Shown one piece after another: positions 56,143 through 64,000 of a stretch of 64,000 bases of DNA; position 1 is the first letter of the stretch; each line of letters starts with the position of its first letter. The notes below the pieces were generated by a model that saw only the letters and a program-made list of their open reading frames with translations, did not search any database and was not told where the DNA came from. The position numbers and the translations under genes are program-made. The stretch is taken from positions 434,001 through 498,000 of the forward strand of contig NZ_CP096200.1 of assembly GCF_023195835.1 (NCBI RefSeq), in the 5' to 3' direction. The stretch is from Vibrio sinaloensis (lineage in GTDB: Bacteria; Pseudomonadota; Gammaproteobacteria; Enterobacterales; Vibrionaceae).

Positions 56143-57240
56143 ATGATCATACGTCGCATCCCAGCGCTTTTGCTTGCGCTAAGCCCTATTTGGGTTTCGA
56201 CTTCGATTTTTGCACAAGAAAGTGTACAGGCTGATCCTGTTGCTCAAATCGAAACTAAATTAGAAACTAAAGAAGCTGAAATGGGCACTATGGCTGCAGA
56301 GTTCAACTCTGAAGCTGAGCGTCTCCAACAACTTCAAAACGAAGAAACTAAGCTAAAGCGCCAAGAGCAAGAGCTCAACGCTAAGCGAAACCGTGCTAAA
56401 TCCGCTCTGGACAAACAGTATAACCGTCTCCTTGATGATCCAGAGATTGATCTAGTGTCTTTTCAGAAAGCGTATCAAGATGCGTGGGCCGAGGTTAAGG
56501 ATAACCAGAACGCCATTCTTGAGAATCAACAAGCGATCACTGAAAGCGAAATGCGTTTGTCGCAAATCAAACAGAAACAAGCGCGACTCAACAGCGAGCT
56601 CTCTTATCTGCAAGAGCAAAAAGTAGAGGCGCGAGTGAAACGTTTGGCGGCTGAGCTGCGTGAAAGTGACGTACTGGAAACCAGCTACAAAACCACCTGT
56701 TCATCAACCATGACACTCGGTGAATGTACTAGCCAAGGCCACTACTTAACCAAGCAGAAAGCGGTTAAAACCTTTAAAGCTCAGCTGATGGACCGCTTAA
56801 CCGAATCTAACATTGCGAAACAAAACGCCAAAGGCGTCCAGCTCAATGTTCATGTTCAAGAGAACCAAGTGATTCGCTCTGGCTTTGAAGGCAATAACAG
56901 CTATTACACTGAAATGCGTTCTCAGTTGCAAGCACGACCAGAAGCATCAGCGGCCTGTAAGCTACTTGATGTTTCATCTCGCTACTGTTTGAAAGGTGAA
57001 CAAACCGCTGACACCAGCAAGCAAGATAAGAACTGGGTTAATGTGACTGTTCGCTCAGACCAATACGATGATTCTGTCGTCATCAACGGTATCAACTATG
57101 GCAGCACACCGGTAGAAGTCGTTCTACCGCGTGGTGAACACCAAGTCACGGTATCTAAAAACGGCTTTGAAACCTACAACCGCGTGATTAGTGTCAACAC
57201 CAACGACACGGTTTGGGTCAAACTTCGTCCAAGTGGCTAA
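56143..57240 (+). CDS. Exported coiled-coil / PEGA-domain protein
   Basis: Protein of 365 residues: signal peptide (ending STSIFA), a long coiled coil (about 30-185, KLKRQEQELNAKRNRAKSAL), a middle domain with four cysteines (TCSSTMTLGECTSQGHY ... CKLLDVSSRYC) and a C-terminal PEGA domain (VVINGINYGSTPVEVVLP). PEGA domains are small surface beta-sandwiches. Paralogue of the next gene, from which it differs by lacking the FGE-like end. ATG 56143 is chosen over TTG 56128 because GGGA precedes it. Role unknown; probably periplasmic. Confidence 0.78.
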   Translation: MIIRRIPALLLALSPIWVSTSIFAQESVQADPVAQIETKLETKEAEMGTMAAEFNSEAERLQQLQNEETKLKRQEQELNAKRNRAKSALDKQYNRLLDDPEIDLVSFQKAYQDAWAEVKDNQNAILENQQAITESEMRLSQIKQKQARLNSELSYLQEQKVEARVKRLAAELRESDVLETSYKTTCSSTMTLGECTSQGHYLTKQKAVKTFKAQLMDRLTESNIAKQNAKGVQLNVHVQENQVIRSGFEGNNSYYTEMRSQLQARPEASAACKLLDVSSRYCLKGEQTADTSKQDKNWVNVTVRSDQYDDSVVINGINYGSTPVEVVLPRGEHQVTVSKNGFETYNRVISVNTNDTVWVKLRPSG

Positions 57241-57380
57241 TGATTGAATTACCAATCTGACTCACAAAGATGAACGAAAGCGCCATTTTGATCCTAAGTT
57301 ATTCATTGATAACTTAAGACAAAGTGGCGTTTTCGTTTAGAATAAGTCCACTAATTAATATGAGATGTAGAAGAAAGACA

Positions 57381-59207
57381 ATGCGTCCAGGTTTATCCGC
57401 ACTTTTGCTAGCATTATCGCCATGTTTAATGTCGTCTCCAGCCTTCGCTGATGAAGGTCCTTTGTCATTGATACAGATTGATGATCAGTTATTTACTAAA
57501 CATGACGAATTAAACAGCGCGCGACAAGCGAAAGACGAGCAGCAGGCTCTACTCGATCAAAAACAAGCTGACCTTAGTTCACTCGACCAAAAAGCGAAAA
57601 CGCTCGACAAAGCGTTTAACGATGCGAAACAAAAGCTCGACTCTGATTATCAACGTATGATTGATGACCCTAGCATTGATATTGTGGCCTCCCAGCAAGC
57701 CTACCAAGATGCTTGGTCTGCAGTGAAACAAAATCAAAAAGCGCGCCTAGCCGCTGAACAAGCCGTCGAAGAGCAACGTGCCGTGGTGGCAACTCGCCAA
57801 GCCGAACTTGAAGCTATTGAGCAAGCAATTGCCGGGTTAGATGAGAGTAAACTACGTGCCCGAGTGGACCAGCTAAAAAGCGAACTGACACAGCCTAACT
57901 CCGTCTCAGTTAGCTTTACCAACCGTTGCCAACCATCGATGACACTGTCTCAATGTGACCAGCAAACTCGCGAGTTGGCGCTACAAAAAGCGGTCAAGCA
58001 GTTCCGCGCAGAAATCGTAAACCAAACCAGTGAAAGCACTTTGGTGAAACGCAACATCAATGATGCTTCACTCAATATTCATGTGCTTCGCCATGCCACC
58101 AAACAAGCCGGATTCTATGACGGCGTGCGCTACCGAACCATCATGGATGTCGAGCTAGAAGCACGCCCTAAAGAGACCGTCGCGTGTCAATTGCTACAGG
58201 TTGACAACCAATACTGTTTTGCTCCCGGTGTAGACAGCAGCAAGCCCCTTCCTGTCGATCAAGAAATTGCTTGGGTGACGTTATCACTGCGCTCTAACCA
58301 ATATAACGACAGCGTGTTCATCGATGGCGTCTCTTATGGCAGTACCCCTGTCGAAGTGATGTTGCCAACCGGCACACATAATGTCTTGATTAAAAAAGAG
58401 GGATATCAGTCCTTCAGTCAGCAAGTATCGGTTAAGTCAGACACCTCTCTACGTGCAGTGTTGGCAGAAAAGGCTAACCCGCTTAGAGAAGGGACTAAGT
58501 TTGCTGATGGTATGGCGAACAAAAGGTCCGCCCCTGAGGTGATCACCCTGCTGCCAGGCAAGTTCTTTGTTGGAGAGCAAGGCTCTCGACAAGTTTACCT
58601 TGATCATGCTTTCGCAATTGGCGCAACACCAGTAACGGTTAGCCAATTCTCACTGTTTGTTGAGCAGACCGGATACCAAACCGATGCAGAGCTGAAAAAC
58701 ACTTGCACAGCGTTGGTTGAAGGTGAAGTGACACCGATTTCCAGCAGCAGCTGGCGCGACCCAGGCTTTAAACAATACCCGAATTCACCGGTGGTCTGTG
58801 TCAGCCAAAATGACGCCAAAGCCTATACAAACTGGCTGCGCAAACAGACAGGGGCATCTTATCGCCTACCCACCGAAGATGAATGGGAAGTGGCGGCTCG
58901 TGCCGGTAGCCAACAACAGTACTGGTGGGGCAATGACTTTAAACCAGGCGAAGCGAACACTGGTTGGAGTGGGACGCCGTGGTCGAACACCAGTACATCT
59001 CCTGTTAGTGCATTCCAGCCAAATCGCCTTGGCGTCTATGACAGTATCGGTAATGTATGGCAATGGACCAGCAGTCCACGTGGAATTTTGAAGGGCGGTG
59101 CGTGGAACTTTTCTCCTGATATGGCCGCAGCGGACAAGCAACTGTTCCTATCACCTTCCGAAGCGGCGAATTACGCCGGCTTCCGCGTCGTGCGAGACAT
59201 TCGCTAA
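57381..59207 (+). CDS. Exported coiled-coil / PEGA protein with formylglycine-enzyme-like (SUMF1) domain
   Basis: Protein of 608 residues built like its neighbour: signal peptide (SSPAFA), coiled coil, cysteine-bearing middle domain (CQPSMTLSQCDQQ) and PEGA domain (VFIDGVSYGSTPVEVMLP). A C-terminal SUMF1/FGE-like domain (about 395-608) follows, with YRLPTEDEWEVAARAG and LGVYDSIGNVWQWTSS. The two copper-binding cysteines of true formylglycine enzymes are absent from the GGAWNFSP region, so catalysis is unlikely and it is probably a carbohydrate- or protein-binding fold. ATG 57381 gives the best signal peptide. Its stop is 6 bp before the VqmA operator. Confidence 0.82.
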   Translation: MRPGLSALLLALSPCLMSSPAFADEGPLSLIQIDDQLFTKHDELNSARQAKDEQQALLDQKQADLSSLDQKAKTLDKAFNDAKQKLDSDYQRMIDDPSIDIVASQQAYQDAWSAVKQNQKARLAAEQAVEEQRAVVATRQAELEAIEQAIAGLDESKLRARVDQLKSELTQPNSVSVSFTNRCQPSMTLSQCDQQTRELALQKAVKQFRAEIVNQTSESTLVKRNINDASLNIHVLRHATKQAGFYDGVRYRTIMDVELEARPKETVACQLLQVDNQYCFAPGVDSSKPLPVDQEIAWVTLSLRSNQYNDSVFIDGVSYGSTPVEVMLPTGTHNVLIKKEGYQSFSQQVSVKSDTSLRAVLAEKANPLREGTKFADGMANKRSAPEVITLLPGKFFVGEQGSRQVYLDHAFAIGATPVTVSQFSLFVEQTGYQTDAELKNTCTALVEGEVTPISSSSWRDPGFKQYPNSPVVCVSQNDAKAYTNWLRKQTGASYRLPTEDEWEVAARAGSQQQYWWGNDFKPGEANTGWSGTPWSNTSTSPVSAFQPNRLGVYDSIGNVWQWTSSPRGILKGGAWNFSPDMAAADKQLFLSPSEAANYAGFRVVRDIR

Positions 59208-59213
59208 CCGAAC

Positions 59214-59231
59214 AGGGGGGATTTCCCCCCT
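59214..59231. promoter_or_regulatory. VqmA operator in the vqmR promoter
   Basis: AGGGGGGATTTCCCCCCT, an 18-bp palindrome. It matches the VqmA-binding site I recall from the V. cholerae vqmR promoter. It overlaps the expected -35 position, about 19 bp before a GATACT/TACTAT -10. Confidence 0.85.
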
Positions 59232-59262
59232 TTCTTATTTAATTCAACAAGATACTATTACT

Positions 59263-59414
59263 GGTGAGCTTAAGCTTAGCCACTTAAGCTTGATATCTAT
59301 TGATATGTCTATATCTCAGTGGTTTGTACTGAGTACATAGAACCTCTTCTACACGTCGACAAGAACTGACGTTCTTGTGTTTGCCAGTCATCCAAGGATG
59401 CCTGGCATTTTTTA
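59263..59414 (+). ncRNA. vqmR: VqmR small regulatory RNA
   Basis: About 150 bases upstream of vqmA, between the VqmA operator and a strong terminator. A -10 near 59251-59258 predicts a start near 59263. Near the 3' end is a perfect stem ACAAGAAC-TGAC-GTTCTTGT (59359-59378). It is followed by a terminator TGCCAGTCATCC / GGATGCCTGGCA plus TTTTTT (59382-59414). In V. cholerae VqmR is about 140 nt, is activated by VqmA with the autoinducer DPO, and represses vpsT and other targets with Hfq. The 5' end is approximate. Confidence 0.82.
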
Positions 59415-59523
59415 TGTTAGCCTTTGATGTTACCCCGCTAAATCTCCCCTCTCATCTAGCAAGGGCTGTGTTATGATACTCGCCTCGTTTAATAGCCTAC
59501 CTATGCACAAGTGAAACGCTCAA

Positions 59524-60237
59524 GTGAAGCCACACCAGATCTCCCTGTTTAATCAATTGCCTGGGTATTGGGGATGCAAAGATCTTAACTCTACTTTTGT
59601 CTACGCCAACCTGGCTTACGCAAAGCTGATTGGCTTTGCCCATCCTGACGACTGTATTGGACTCACAGATCATCAAATGCCAAGCCCAACCACACGCTGC
59701 GCCGGCGACTTTGTCAAACAAGACCGCTATGTGATCGAGCATAAAACGCAGCTCAAAGTCCTCGACATTCACCCCTACCCCGACGGAACATGGCGTGCGC
59801 ATATTTTTACCAAAACCCCTTGGTTTAACGATGATGGACAAGTACAAGGGACCATTTTCTATGGTCAAGAGCTGTCTGATACCGCGATTTTAGAGGTAGG
59901 ACATTGGATCTGCCGCGCGACAGGTTTGTCTTCAGAGCAGACCATCGCTGCCGAAACGCCGGCTCGCAGCACCCTCAGCAGCCAACTTACCGACAGAGAA
60001 TCGGAAGCGCTTTTTCTGCTGCTATATGGAAAAAAGCCCCATTACATCGCCAAGATTATGAATATCTCGGTCAAGACATTGGAAAGTTACGTGGTAAGAC
60101 TGCGCGGTAAGTTCGGTGCACATTCGAAAGCGCAGTTGATTGAAATGGCATTAGAGCAGGGGTTTGGATCGCACATTCCCAAAACGCTACTCAAAACTCA
60201 AATTTCGGTAGCACTCAATAGTGAATACGCCGCATAA
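59524..60237 (+). CDS. vqmA: Quorum-sensing receptor-regulator VqmA
   Basis: Cytoplasmic receptor for the autoinducer DPO and activator of vqmR; 237 residues. The PAS ligand domain (about 1-120) reads SLFNQLPGYWGCKDLNSTFV and KVLDIHPYPDG, close to V. cholerae VqmA as I recall it. The LuxR-type helix-turn-helix (about 155-220) reads LTDRESEALFLLLYGKKP. GTG start at 59524. It follows vqmR and converges on pdxH, as in V. cholerae. Confidence 0.93.
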   Translation: MKPHQISLFNQLPGYWGCKDLNSTFVYANLAYAKLIGFAHPDDCIGLTDHQMPSPTTRCAGDFVKQDRYVIEHKTQLKVLDIHPYPDGTWRAHIFTKTPWFNDDGQVQGTIFYGQELSDTAILEVGHWICRATGLSSEQTIAAETPARSTLSSQLTDRESEALFLLLYGKKPHYIAKIMNISVKTLESYVVRLRGKFGAHSKAQLIEMALEQGFGSHIPKTLLKTQISVALNSEYAA

Positions 60238-60257
60238 GCGGCGTATTATCAATGGCG

Positions 60258-60893
60258 TTAAGGCGCGAGTCTGTCTATCTGCCAAGCTTGCTGTTGTTTG
60301 GAGAATAGGAAGCGGTCGTGCAAACGGTGCTCCCCTCCCTGCCAAAACTCGATACTTTCAGGTTTGATTCTAAACCCACCCCAGAAACTCGGCACTGGGA
60401 TCTCGCCAGCAGCAAACTTCTGTTTTAATTCAAGAAATTTACCTTCCAACACACCACGAGCAGATATTCGGCTACTCTGCTTGCTGGCAATCGCCGCCAA
60501 TTGACTGCCTTTAGGACGCGAGGAGAAGTACTTCATGTTCTCCGCAGCGCTGAGTTTTTCTGCCACTCCGGTGATGTGAACCTGACGCTCTATCGGGTGC
60601 CAAGGAAAGTGCAGGCTAACTTTAGCATTGTGCTCAATGTGCTGAGCTTTACGGCTGCCTAAATTGGTGTAAAAAACAAAGCCGCGCTGGTCAACATCCT
60701 TGAGCAGCACAATTCTTTGAAAAGGCTGCCCGGTTTCATCGACCGTTGCCACCGTCATTGCTGTCGGGTCGGTGAGTTTTGCGTCAATGGCCTGCTGTAG
60801 CCACAAGTTGAACTGATCAACGGGATCCGCCAACAAATCTTTTCGGCGCAGTCCACCTTTACAATACTCACGGCGAATATCTTCAAGTTCCAT
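60258..60893 (-). CDS. pdxH: Pyridoxamine 5'-phosphate oxidase PdxH
   Basis: FMN enzyme making pyridoxal 5'-phosphate; 211 residues. It opens [20 protein letters not shown], has the FMN-binding [18 protein letters not shown] and the C-terminal signature ends [22 protein letters not shown]. Normal length. Converges on vqmA with 20 bp between. Confidence 0.95.
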   Translation of the reverse strand: MELEDIRREYCKGGLRRKDLLADPVDQFNLWLQQAIDAKLTDPTAMTVATVDETGQPFQRIVLLKDVDQRGFVFYTNLGSRKAQHIEHNAKVSLHFPWHPIERQVHITGVAEKLSAAENMKYFSSRPKGSQLAAIASKQSSRISARGVLEGKFLELKQKFAAGEIPVPSFWGGFRIKPESIEFWQGGEHRLHDRFLFSKQQQAWQIDRLAP

Positions 60894-61105
60894 CTGTTAT
60901 CCTCGACGAAATTTTTTCATCGATTGTGCGCTCTAAATAGAGAGAACTCAAGCCCAAGCAACGTACAATGGCTACACTTTATAAAAACCGTCTATTAAAC
61001 TGGCGGCAATCATCATTTGGATGATAAAAGCGATAGCAAATCCTTAACTTTTGCTGTCATGAGTAATAAAATCAATCAAATACCATTATTGAACAAGGAT
61101 CACCC

Positions 61106-62497
61106 ATGAGTAAGAGCAGTTATAACAAGCTTACTCCTGACGAGTTGGATTATGTCGACGACAAAACCGCTGCGTTATTACTGAATACACCAAATAGCGC
61201 CAGAGTTATGTTGTGGGTTATGGTGATCTTTTTCGTTCTGGCTGGGCTATGGGCCTCGTGGGCTGAGATCGACAAGGTAACGGTCGGACAAGGCAAAGTA
61301 GTACCGTCTTCGCAAATTCAGGTGGTACAAAACCTTGAAGGTGGTCTGGTTAAAGAGATATTGGTCCGTGAAGGCCAGCGAGTAGAGAAAGGTCAGCAAT
61401 TGCTCCTGATTGATGACACCCGTTTCCGCTCTGATTATCGTGAACGTGAACAGCAAGTTGCCAACTTAACGGCCAGCGTATTACAGCTTTCTGCCTCGAT
61501 CACCAGCGTCGTTATTGACGAGGAATTTGAAGACACCAACTGGCAAAGCGCGGTACAAATCAACCCCAACCGACTGGCCTTCCCACCTGTTTTGGTCGAA
61601 TCACAACCTGATCTTGTCGCTCGTCAGCGCGCAGAGTATCGCCAAGACTTGGATAAATTGCGCAACCAACTGTCAGTCATCGACCAACAGGTGAAGCAAA
61701 AGCAACAAGATTTGGTCGAGATACAAGCGCGTGTCAGAAACCTTCGCGAGAACTACCGTTTTGCAGACAAAGAGCTGGAAATCACTCGCCCATTGGCAGA
61801 AGAGGGCGTAGTGCCTCGGATTGAACTGCTCAAACTTCAGCGTCAGGTGAACGATACTCGACGTGAACTGACCTCTAGCGAGCTGAAGATCCCGGTGATG
61901 AAATCCGCCATTCGTGAGGCCATGCTCAGCCGTATTGATGCGGCGCAAAAGTTTCGCTCTGAGCAGCAAGAAAAACTCAATCAGGCGCAAGATAAACTTT
62001 CATCATTGACAGAGTCGACTGTTGGCCTTGAAGACAGAGTAAACAGAACCATAGTGACATCACCAGTGACCGGCACGGTAAAAACGCTAAACGTCAATAC
62101 AGTGGGCGGCGTAATTCAACCCGGGATGGATATTGTCGAGATTGTACCTAGCGAAGATACCTTACTGGTCGAGGCAAAAATTGCCCCGCAAGATATCGCC
62201 TTTTTGCGCCCCGAACTGCACACCATCGTTAAATTCAGCGCCTATGACTTTACCAAATATGGTGGCCTAGAGGGGACTTTGGAACATATCAGCGCCGATA
62301 CCACTACCGATGAAGAGGGTAACAGTTTTTATTTGGTTCGAGTGCGAACCAAAGAGACCAGCTTAGATAAAGACAACTCGTTACCCATTATTCCGGGGAT
62401 GACCGCCTCGGTGGACATCATTACTGGGAAACGCACTATTTTGGAATACCTGCTCAAACCGATTTTGAGCGCGCAGAACAACGCCCTGAAGGAGTAG
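61106..62497 (+). CDS. lapC: Type I secretion membrane-fusion protein (LapC-like)
   Basis: HlyD-family periplasmic adaptor of 463 residues: N-terminal membrane helix (about 34-54), lipoyl halves (VVQNLEGGLVKEILVREGQ and TSPVTGTVKTLNVNTVGGV), long coiled coil and beta-barrel domain. Expected to join a LapB-type ABC exporter to a LapE/TolC-type channel to secrete a giant adhesin. Neither partner is in the window. The link to lapG and lapD downstream supports LapC. Confidence 0.85.
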   Translation: MSKSSYNKLTPDELDYVDDKTAALLLNTPNSARVMLWVMVIFFVLAGLWASWAEIDKVTVGQGKVVPSSQIQVVQNLEGGLVKEILVREGQRVEKGQQLLLIDDTRFRSDYREREQQVANLTASVLQLSASITSVVIDEEFEDTNWQSAVQINPNRLAFPPVLVESQPDLVARQRAEYRQDLDKLRNQLSVIDQQVKQKQQDLVEIQARVRNLRENYRFADKELEITRPLAEEGVVPRIELLKLQRQVNDTRRELTSSELKIPVMKSAIREAMLSRIDAAQKFRSEQQEKLNQAQDKLSSLTESTVGLEDRVNRTIVTSPVTGTVKTLNVNTVGGVIQPGMDIVEIVPSEDTLLVEAKIAPQDIAFLRPELHTIVKFSAYDFTKYGGLEGTLEHISADTTTDEEGNSFYLVRVRTKETSLDKDNSLPIIPGMTASVDIITGKRTILEYLLKPILSAQNNALKE

Positions 62498-62537
62498 GCA
62501 TGGGTCAACACTTCGCTCAACACTCTAGGAAGCACGC

Positions 62538-63218
62538 TTGAAGGTGACGACCGTAGCCAAATGGCTGATTGCCTTGATGTTGCTGCTACTGGCCACCACA
62601 ACCTCGTTTGCTCTTAACACCCAAGAGCAGCGCTGGGTTGACGCGGTCAGGAAAACCTATGGTTCTCGGGCAGCTCTTCGTGTCGAGACATGGCGTCGTG
62701 AAATGTCTCAATACGCCTCTCTATCTGAGCGAGATAAGCTGACTAAGGTCAACAACTTCTTCAACCAACTCAATTTCGTCAATGATATCAACCTGTGGGG
62801 TAAGAACGACTACTGGGCAACCCCACTTGAATTCTTAGGCAGTAACGCGGGCGATTGTGAAGACTTCACCATTGCCAAGTATTTTTCTCTGTTGGAGTTG
62901 GGTGTCTCTGATACAAAGCTGCGCTTGGTTTACGTTAAGGCTATTGAACTCAATCAGTTCCATATGGTGCTGGCCTATTACTCCAAGCCCAGTGCCGAAC
63001 CGATTCTGTTGGACAACATTAATCCACAAATAAAACGGGCTTCAACTCGCCGAGATTTATTACCGATATACAGTTTCAACGGTAAAAACTTGTGGCTAAT
63101 GAAGTCTAAGCAAGGTCAACTCGCAGGTAAATCCTCAAGGCTCAGCCTATGGAACGATCTGCGAGCGCGCGAGCGATCGCTGCAACTAAACAAACCCATA
63201 GTCAATTATGATGAGTAG
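62538..63218 (+). CDS. lapG: Periplasmic adhesin protease LapG
   Basis: Transglutaminase-like cysteine protease (BTLCP), 226 residues, which cuts the N-terminus of LapA-type adhesins and releases the cell. Signal peptide (1-25). The triad is Cys107 in NAGDCEDF, His142 in QFHMVLAYY and Asp159 in ILLDNI; acidic residues beside the Cys match the calcium site of LapG. TTG start at 62538 with AGGA 8 bp upstream, or GTG at 62544. Confidence 0.92.
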   Translation: MKVTTVAKWLIALMLLLLATTTSFALNTQEQRWVDAVRKTYGSRAALRVETWRREMSQYASLSERDKLTKVNNFFNQLNFVNDINLWGKNDYWATPLEFLGSNAGDCEDFTIAKYFSLLELGVSDTKLRLVYVKAIELNQFHMVLAYYSKPSAEPILLDNINPQIKRASTRRDLLPIYSFNGKNLWLMKSKQGQLAGKSSRLSLWNDLRARERSLQLNKPIVNYDE

Positions 63219-63223
63219 GCAAT

Positions 63224-64000
63224 ATGACGTTATATAAACAACTTGTTGCGGGCATGATTGCGGTTATTTTGATGTTGTTGATTTCAGTGTTCATCATTGA
63301 ATTCAACACCACTCGCAATAACCTCATTCAGCAACAACAATCCGAGGTCAACAACACGATTAATACGGTGGGTTTGGCTCTGGCTCCTTATTTAGAAGAT
63401 AAAGACCAGGTCGCCGTTGAGTCGGTCATCAATGCACTGTTTGACGGTAGTAGTTATTCGATTGTGCGACTGATTTTTTTGGATACCGGAGATGAGATTC
63501 TTCGCTCCTACCCAGTCAAACCTATTGATGTACCTAAGTGGTTTACCGATCTCAACTTGTTTGAACGTGTCCATGATAGACGTGTGGTGACGAGTGGATG
63601 GATGCAACTCGCGGAAGTTGAAATCGTCAGTCATACTGGGGACGCCTACACCCAGTTGTGGCTTGCGTTTGAACGTCTGGTTATCGCGTTCTGCATCATC
63701 TTACTTATCGGTTTGTTTGCTATCTCGTTTATTCTAAAACGTGCGCTTCGTCCTTTGCAGCTGATCGTCAACAAGATGGAGCAAGTGGCACGCAATCAAT
63801 TTGGCGACCCGCTCCCTCGCCCAGCCACACAAGATTTGATTTACGTCGTCGATGGCATCAACAGCATGTCAGCACAGCTAGAAAAATCGTTTAAGGCGCA
63901 AGCCAAAGAGGCGCAGCAACTGCGCGAACGTGCGTACATCGATCCTGTTTCCCAACTGGGTAACCGAGCTTACTACATGAGTCAGTTGAACTCTTGGTTG
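63224..64000 (+). CDS. lapD: LapD-like cyclic-di-GMP receptor (3' end outside window)
   Basis: Open frame of 259 codons running off the window edge. Membrane helix 1 (about 8-26), a periplasmic domain of the LapD type (about 27-150), helix 2 (about 152-175), HAMP (about 176-228) and the start of a GGDEF-like domain (YIDPVSQLGNRAYYMSQLN). In Pseudomonas LapD holds LapG at the membrane when cyclic-di-GMP is high, sparing the adhesin. Starts 3 bp after the lapG stop, as expected. Whether the GGDEF/EAL domains are inactive cannot be seen here. Confidence 0.9.
   Translation, partial: MTLYKQLVAGMIAVILMLLISVFIIEFNTTRNNLIQQQQSEVNNTINTVGLALAPYLEDKDQVAVESVINALFDGSSYSIVRLIFLDTGDEILRSYPVKPIDVPKWFTDLNLFERVHDRRVVTSGWMQLAEVEIVSHTGDAYTQLWLAFERLVIAFCIILLIGLFAISFILKRALRPLQLIVNKMEQVARNQFGDPLPRPATQDLIYVVDGINSMSAQLEKSFKAQAKEAQQLRERAYIDPVSQLGNRAYYMSQLNSWL

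Noticed and set aside
57381..59207. Functional formylglycine-generating enzyme
   Set aside because: The conserved copper-binding cysteine pair is missing and no sulfatase gene is nearby.
59214..59231. GC stem then T-rich tract looks like a terminator for the gene ending at 59207
   Set aside because: The 18-bp palindrome matches the VqmA binding site and sits at the right place before vqmR; the real terminator shape is at 59382-59414.

Overview
This window looks like chromosome 2 of a Vibrio species. Gene order and protein content match Vibrio: exbB1-exbD1-hutBCD haem uptake; ppsR/ppsA; pstSCAB; a DEAD-box helicase, lpp, L,D-transpeptidase, photolyase, MerR, DUF523/DUF1722 and deoD block; putPA with an AraC regulator; vqmR-vqmA-pdxH; and lapC-lapG-lapD. 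From memory, most of these blocks have counterparts among the VCA-numbered genes of V. cholerae, but no database was searched. I see no prophage, insertion sequence, CRISPR array, rRNA or tRNA.

Layout. 1-3710: TonB-energising ExbB/ExbD and the haem ABC transporter HutBCD. 3770-9242: a solute-binding-like protein, divergent ppsR/ppsA and an M23 endopeptidase. 9393-12934: a small carbohydrate-binding-fold protein and three membrane or membrane-anchored proteins. 13091-14654: a sulfite-oxidase-fold protein paired with a diguanylate cyclase. 14651-23370: a sigma-54 activator and a Fap-type functional amyloid operon whose fibril protein is enlarged to 1277 residues with 16 repeats. 23670-27219: pstSCAB. 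27575-32154: chemoreceptor, RNA helicase, Braun-type lipoprotein and L,D-transpeptidase. 32138-35302: photolyase operon with a MerR regulator. 35654-41073: deoD, a zinc-ribbon protein and two TPR proteins, one a diguanylate cyclase. 41085-48747: transporters, a YibH-like adaptor, a second chemoreceptor, a thioesterase and an Lrp-type regulator. 48847-55650: proline catabolism (putP, a split-off PutA C-terminal domain, putA, araC-type regulator). 56143-59207: two coiled-coil/PEGA proteins, one with a formylglycine-enzyme-like domain. 59214-60893: the VqmA operator, vqmR small RNA, vqmA and pdxH. 61106-64000: lapC, lapG and the start of lapD.

How it works together. The strongest theme is surface attachment under cyclic-di-GMP and quorum control. 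The Fap operon (14651-23370) has its own fibril subunits, C39 protease and outer-membrane secretion pore. Upstream of it I can read a sigma-54 -24/-12 promoter and a cluster of TGAGAC repeats that could bind the activator. That activator is encoded at the end of the cluster, is related to VpsR and retains the GAFTGA sigma-54 contact loop. A diguanylate cyclase abuts it tail to tail. At the other end lie the LapG/LapD adhesin-release switch and the VqmA/VqmR quorum module. The giant Fap fibrillin and its dedicated sigma-54 control are the best candidates for something not yet described, although Fap systems themselves are known.
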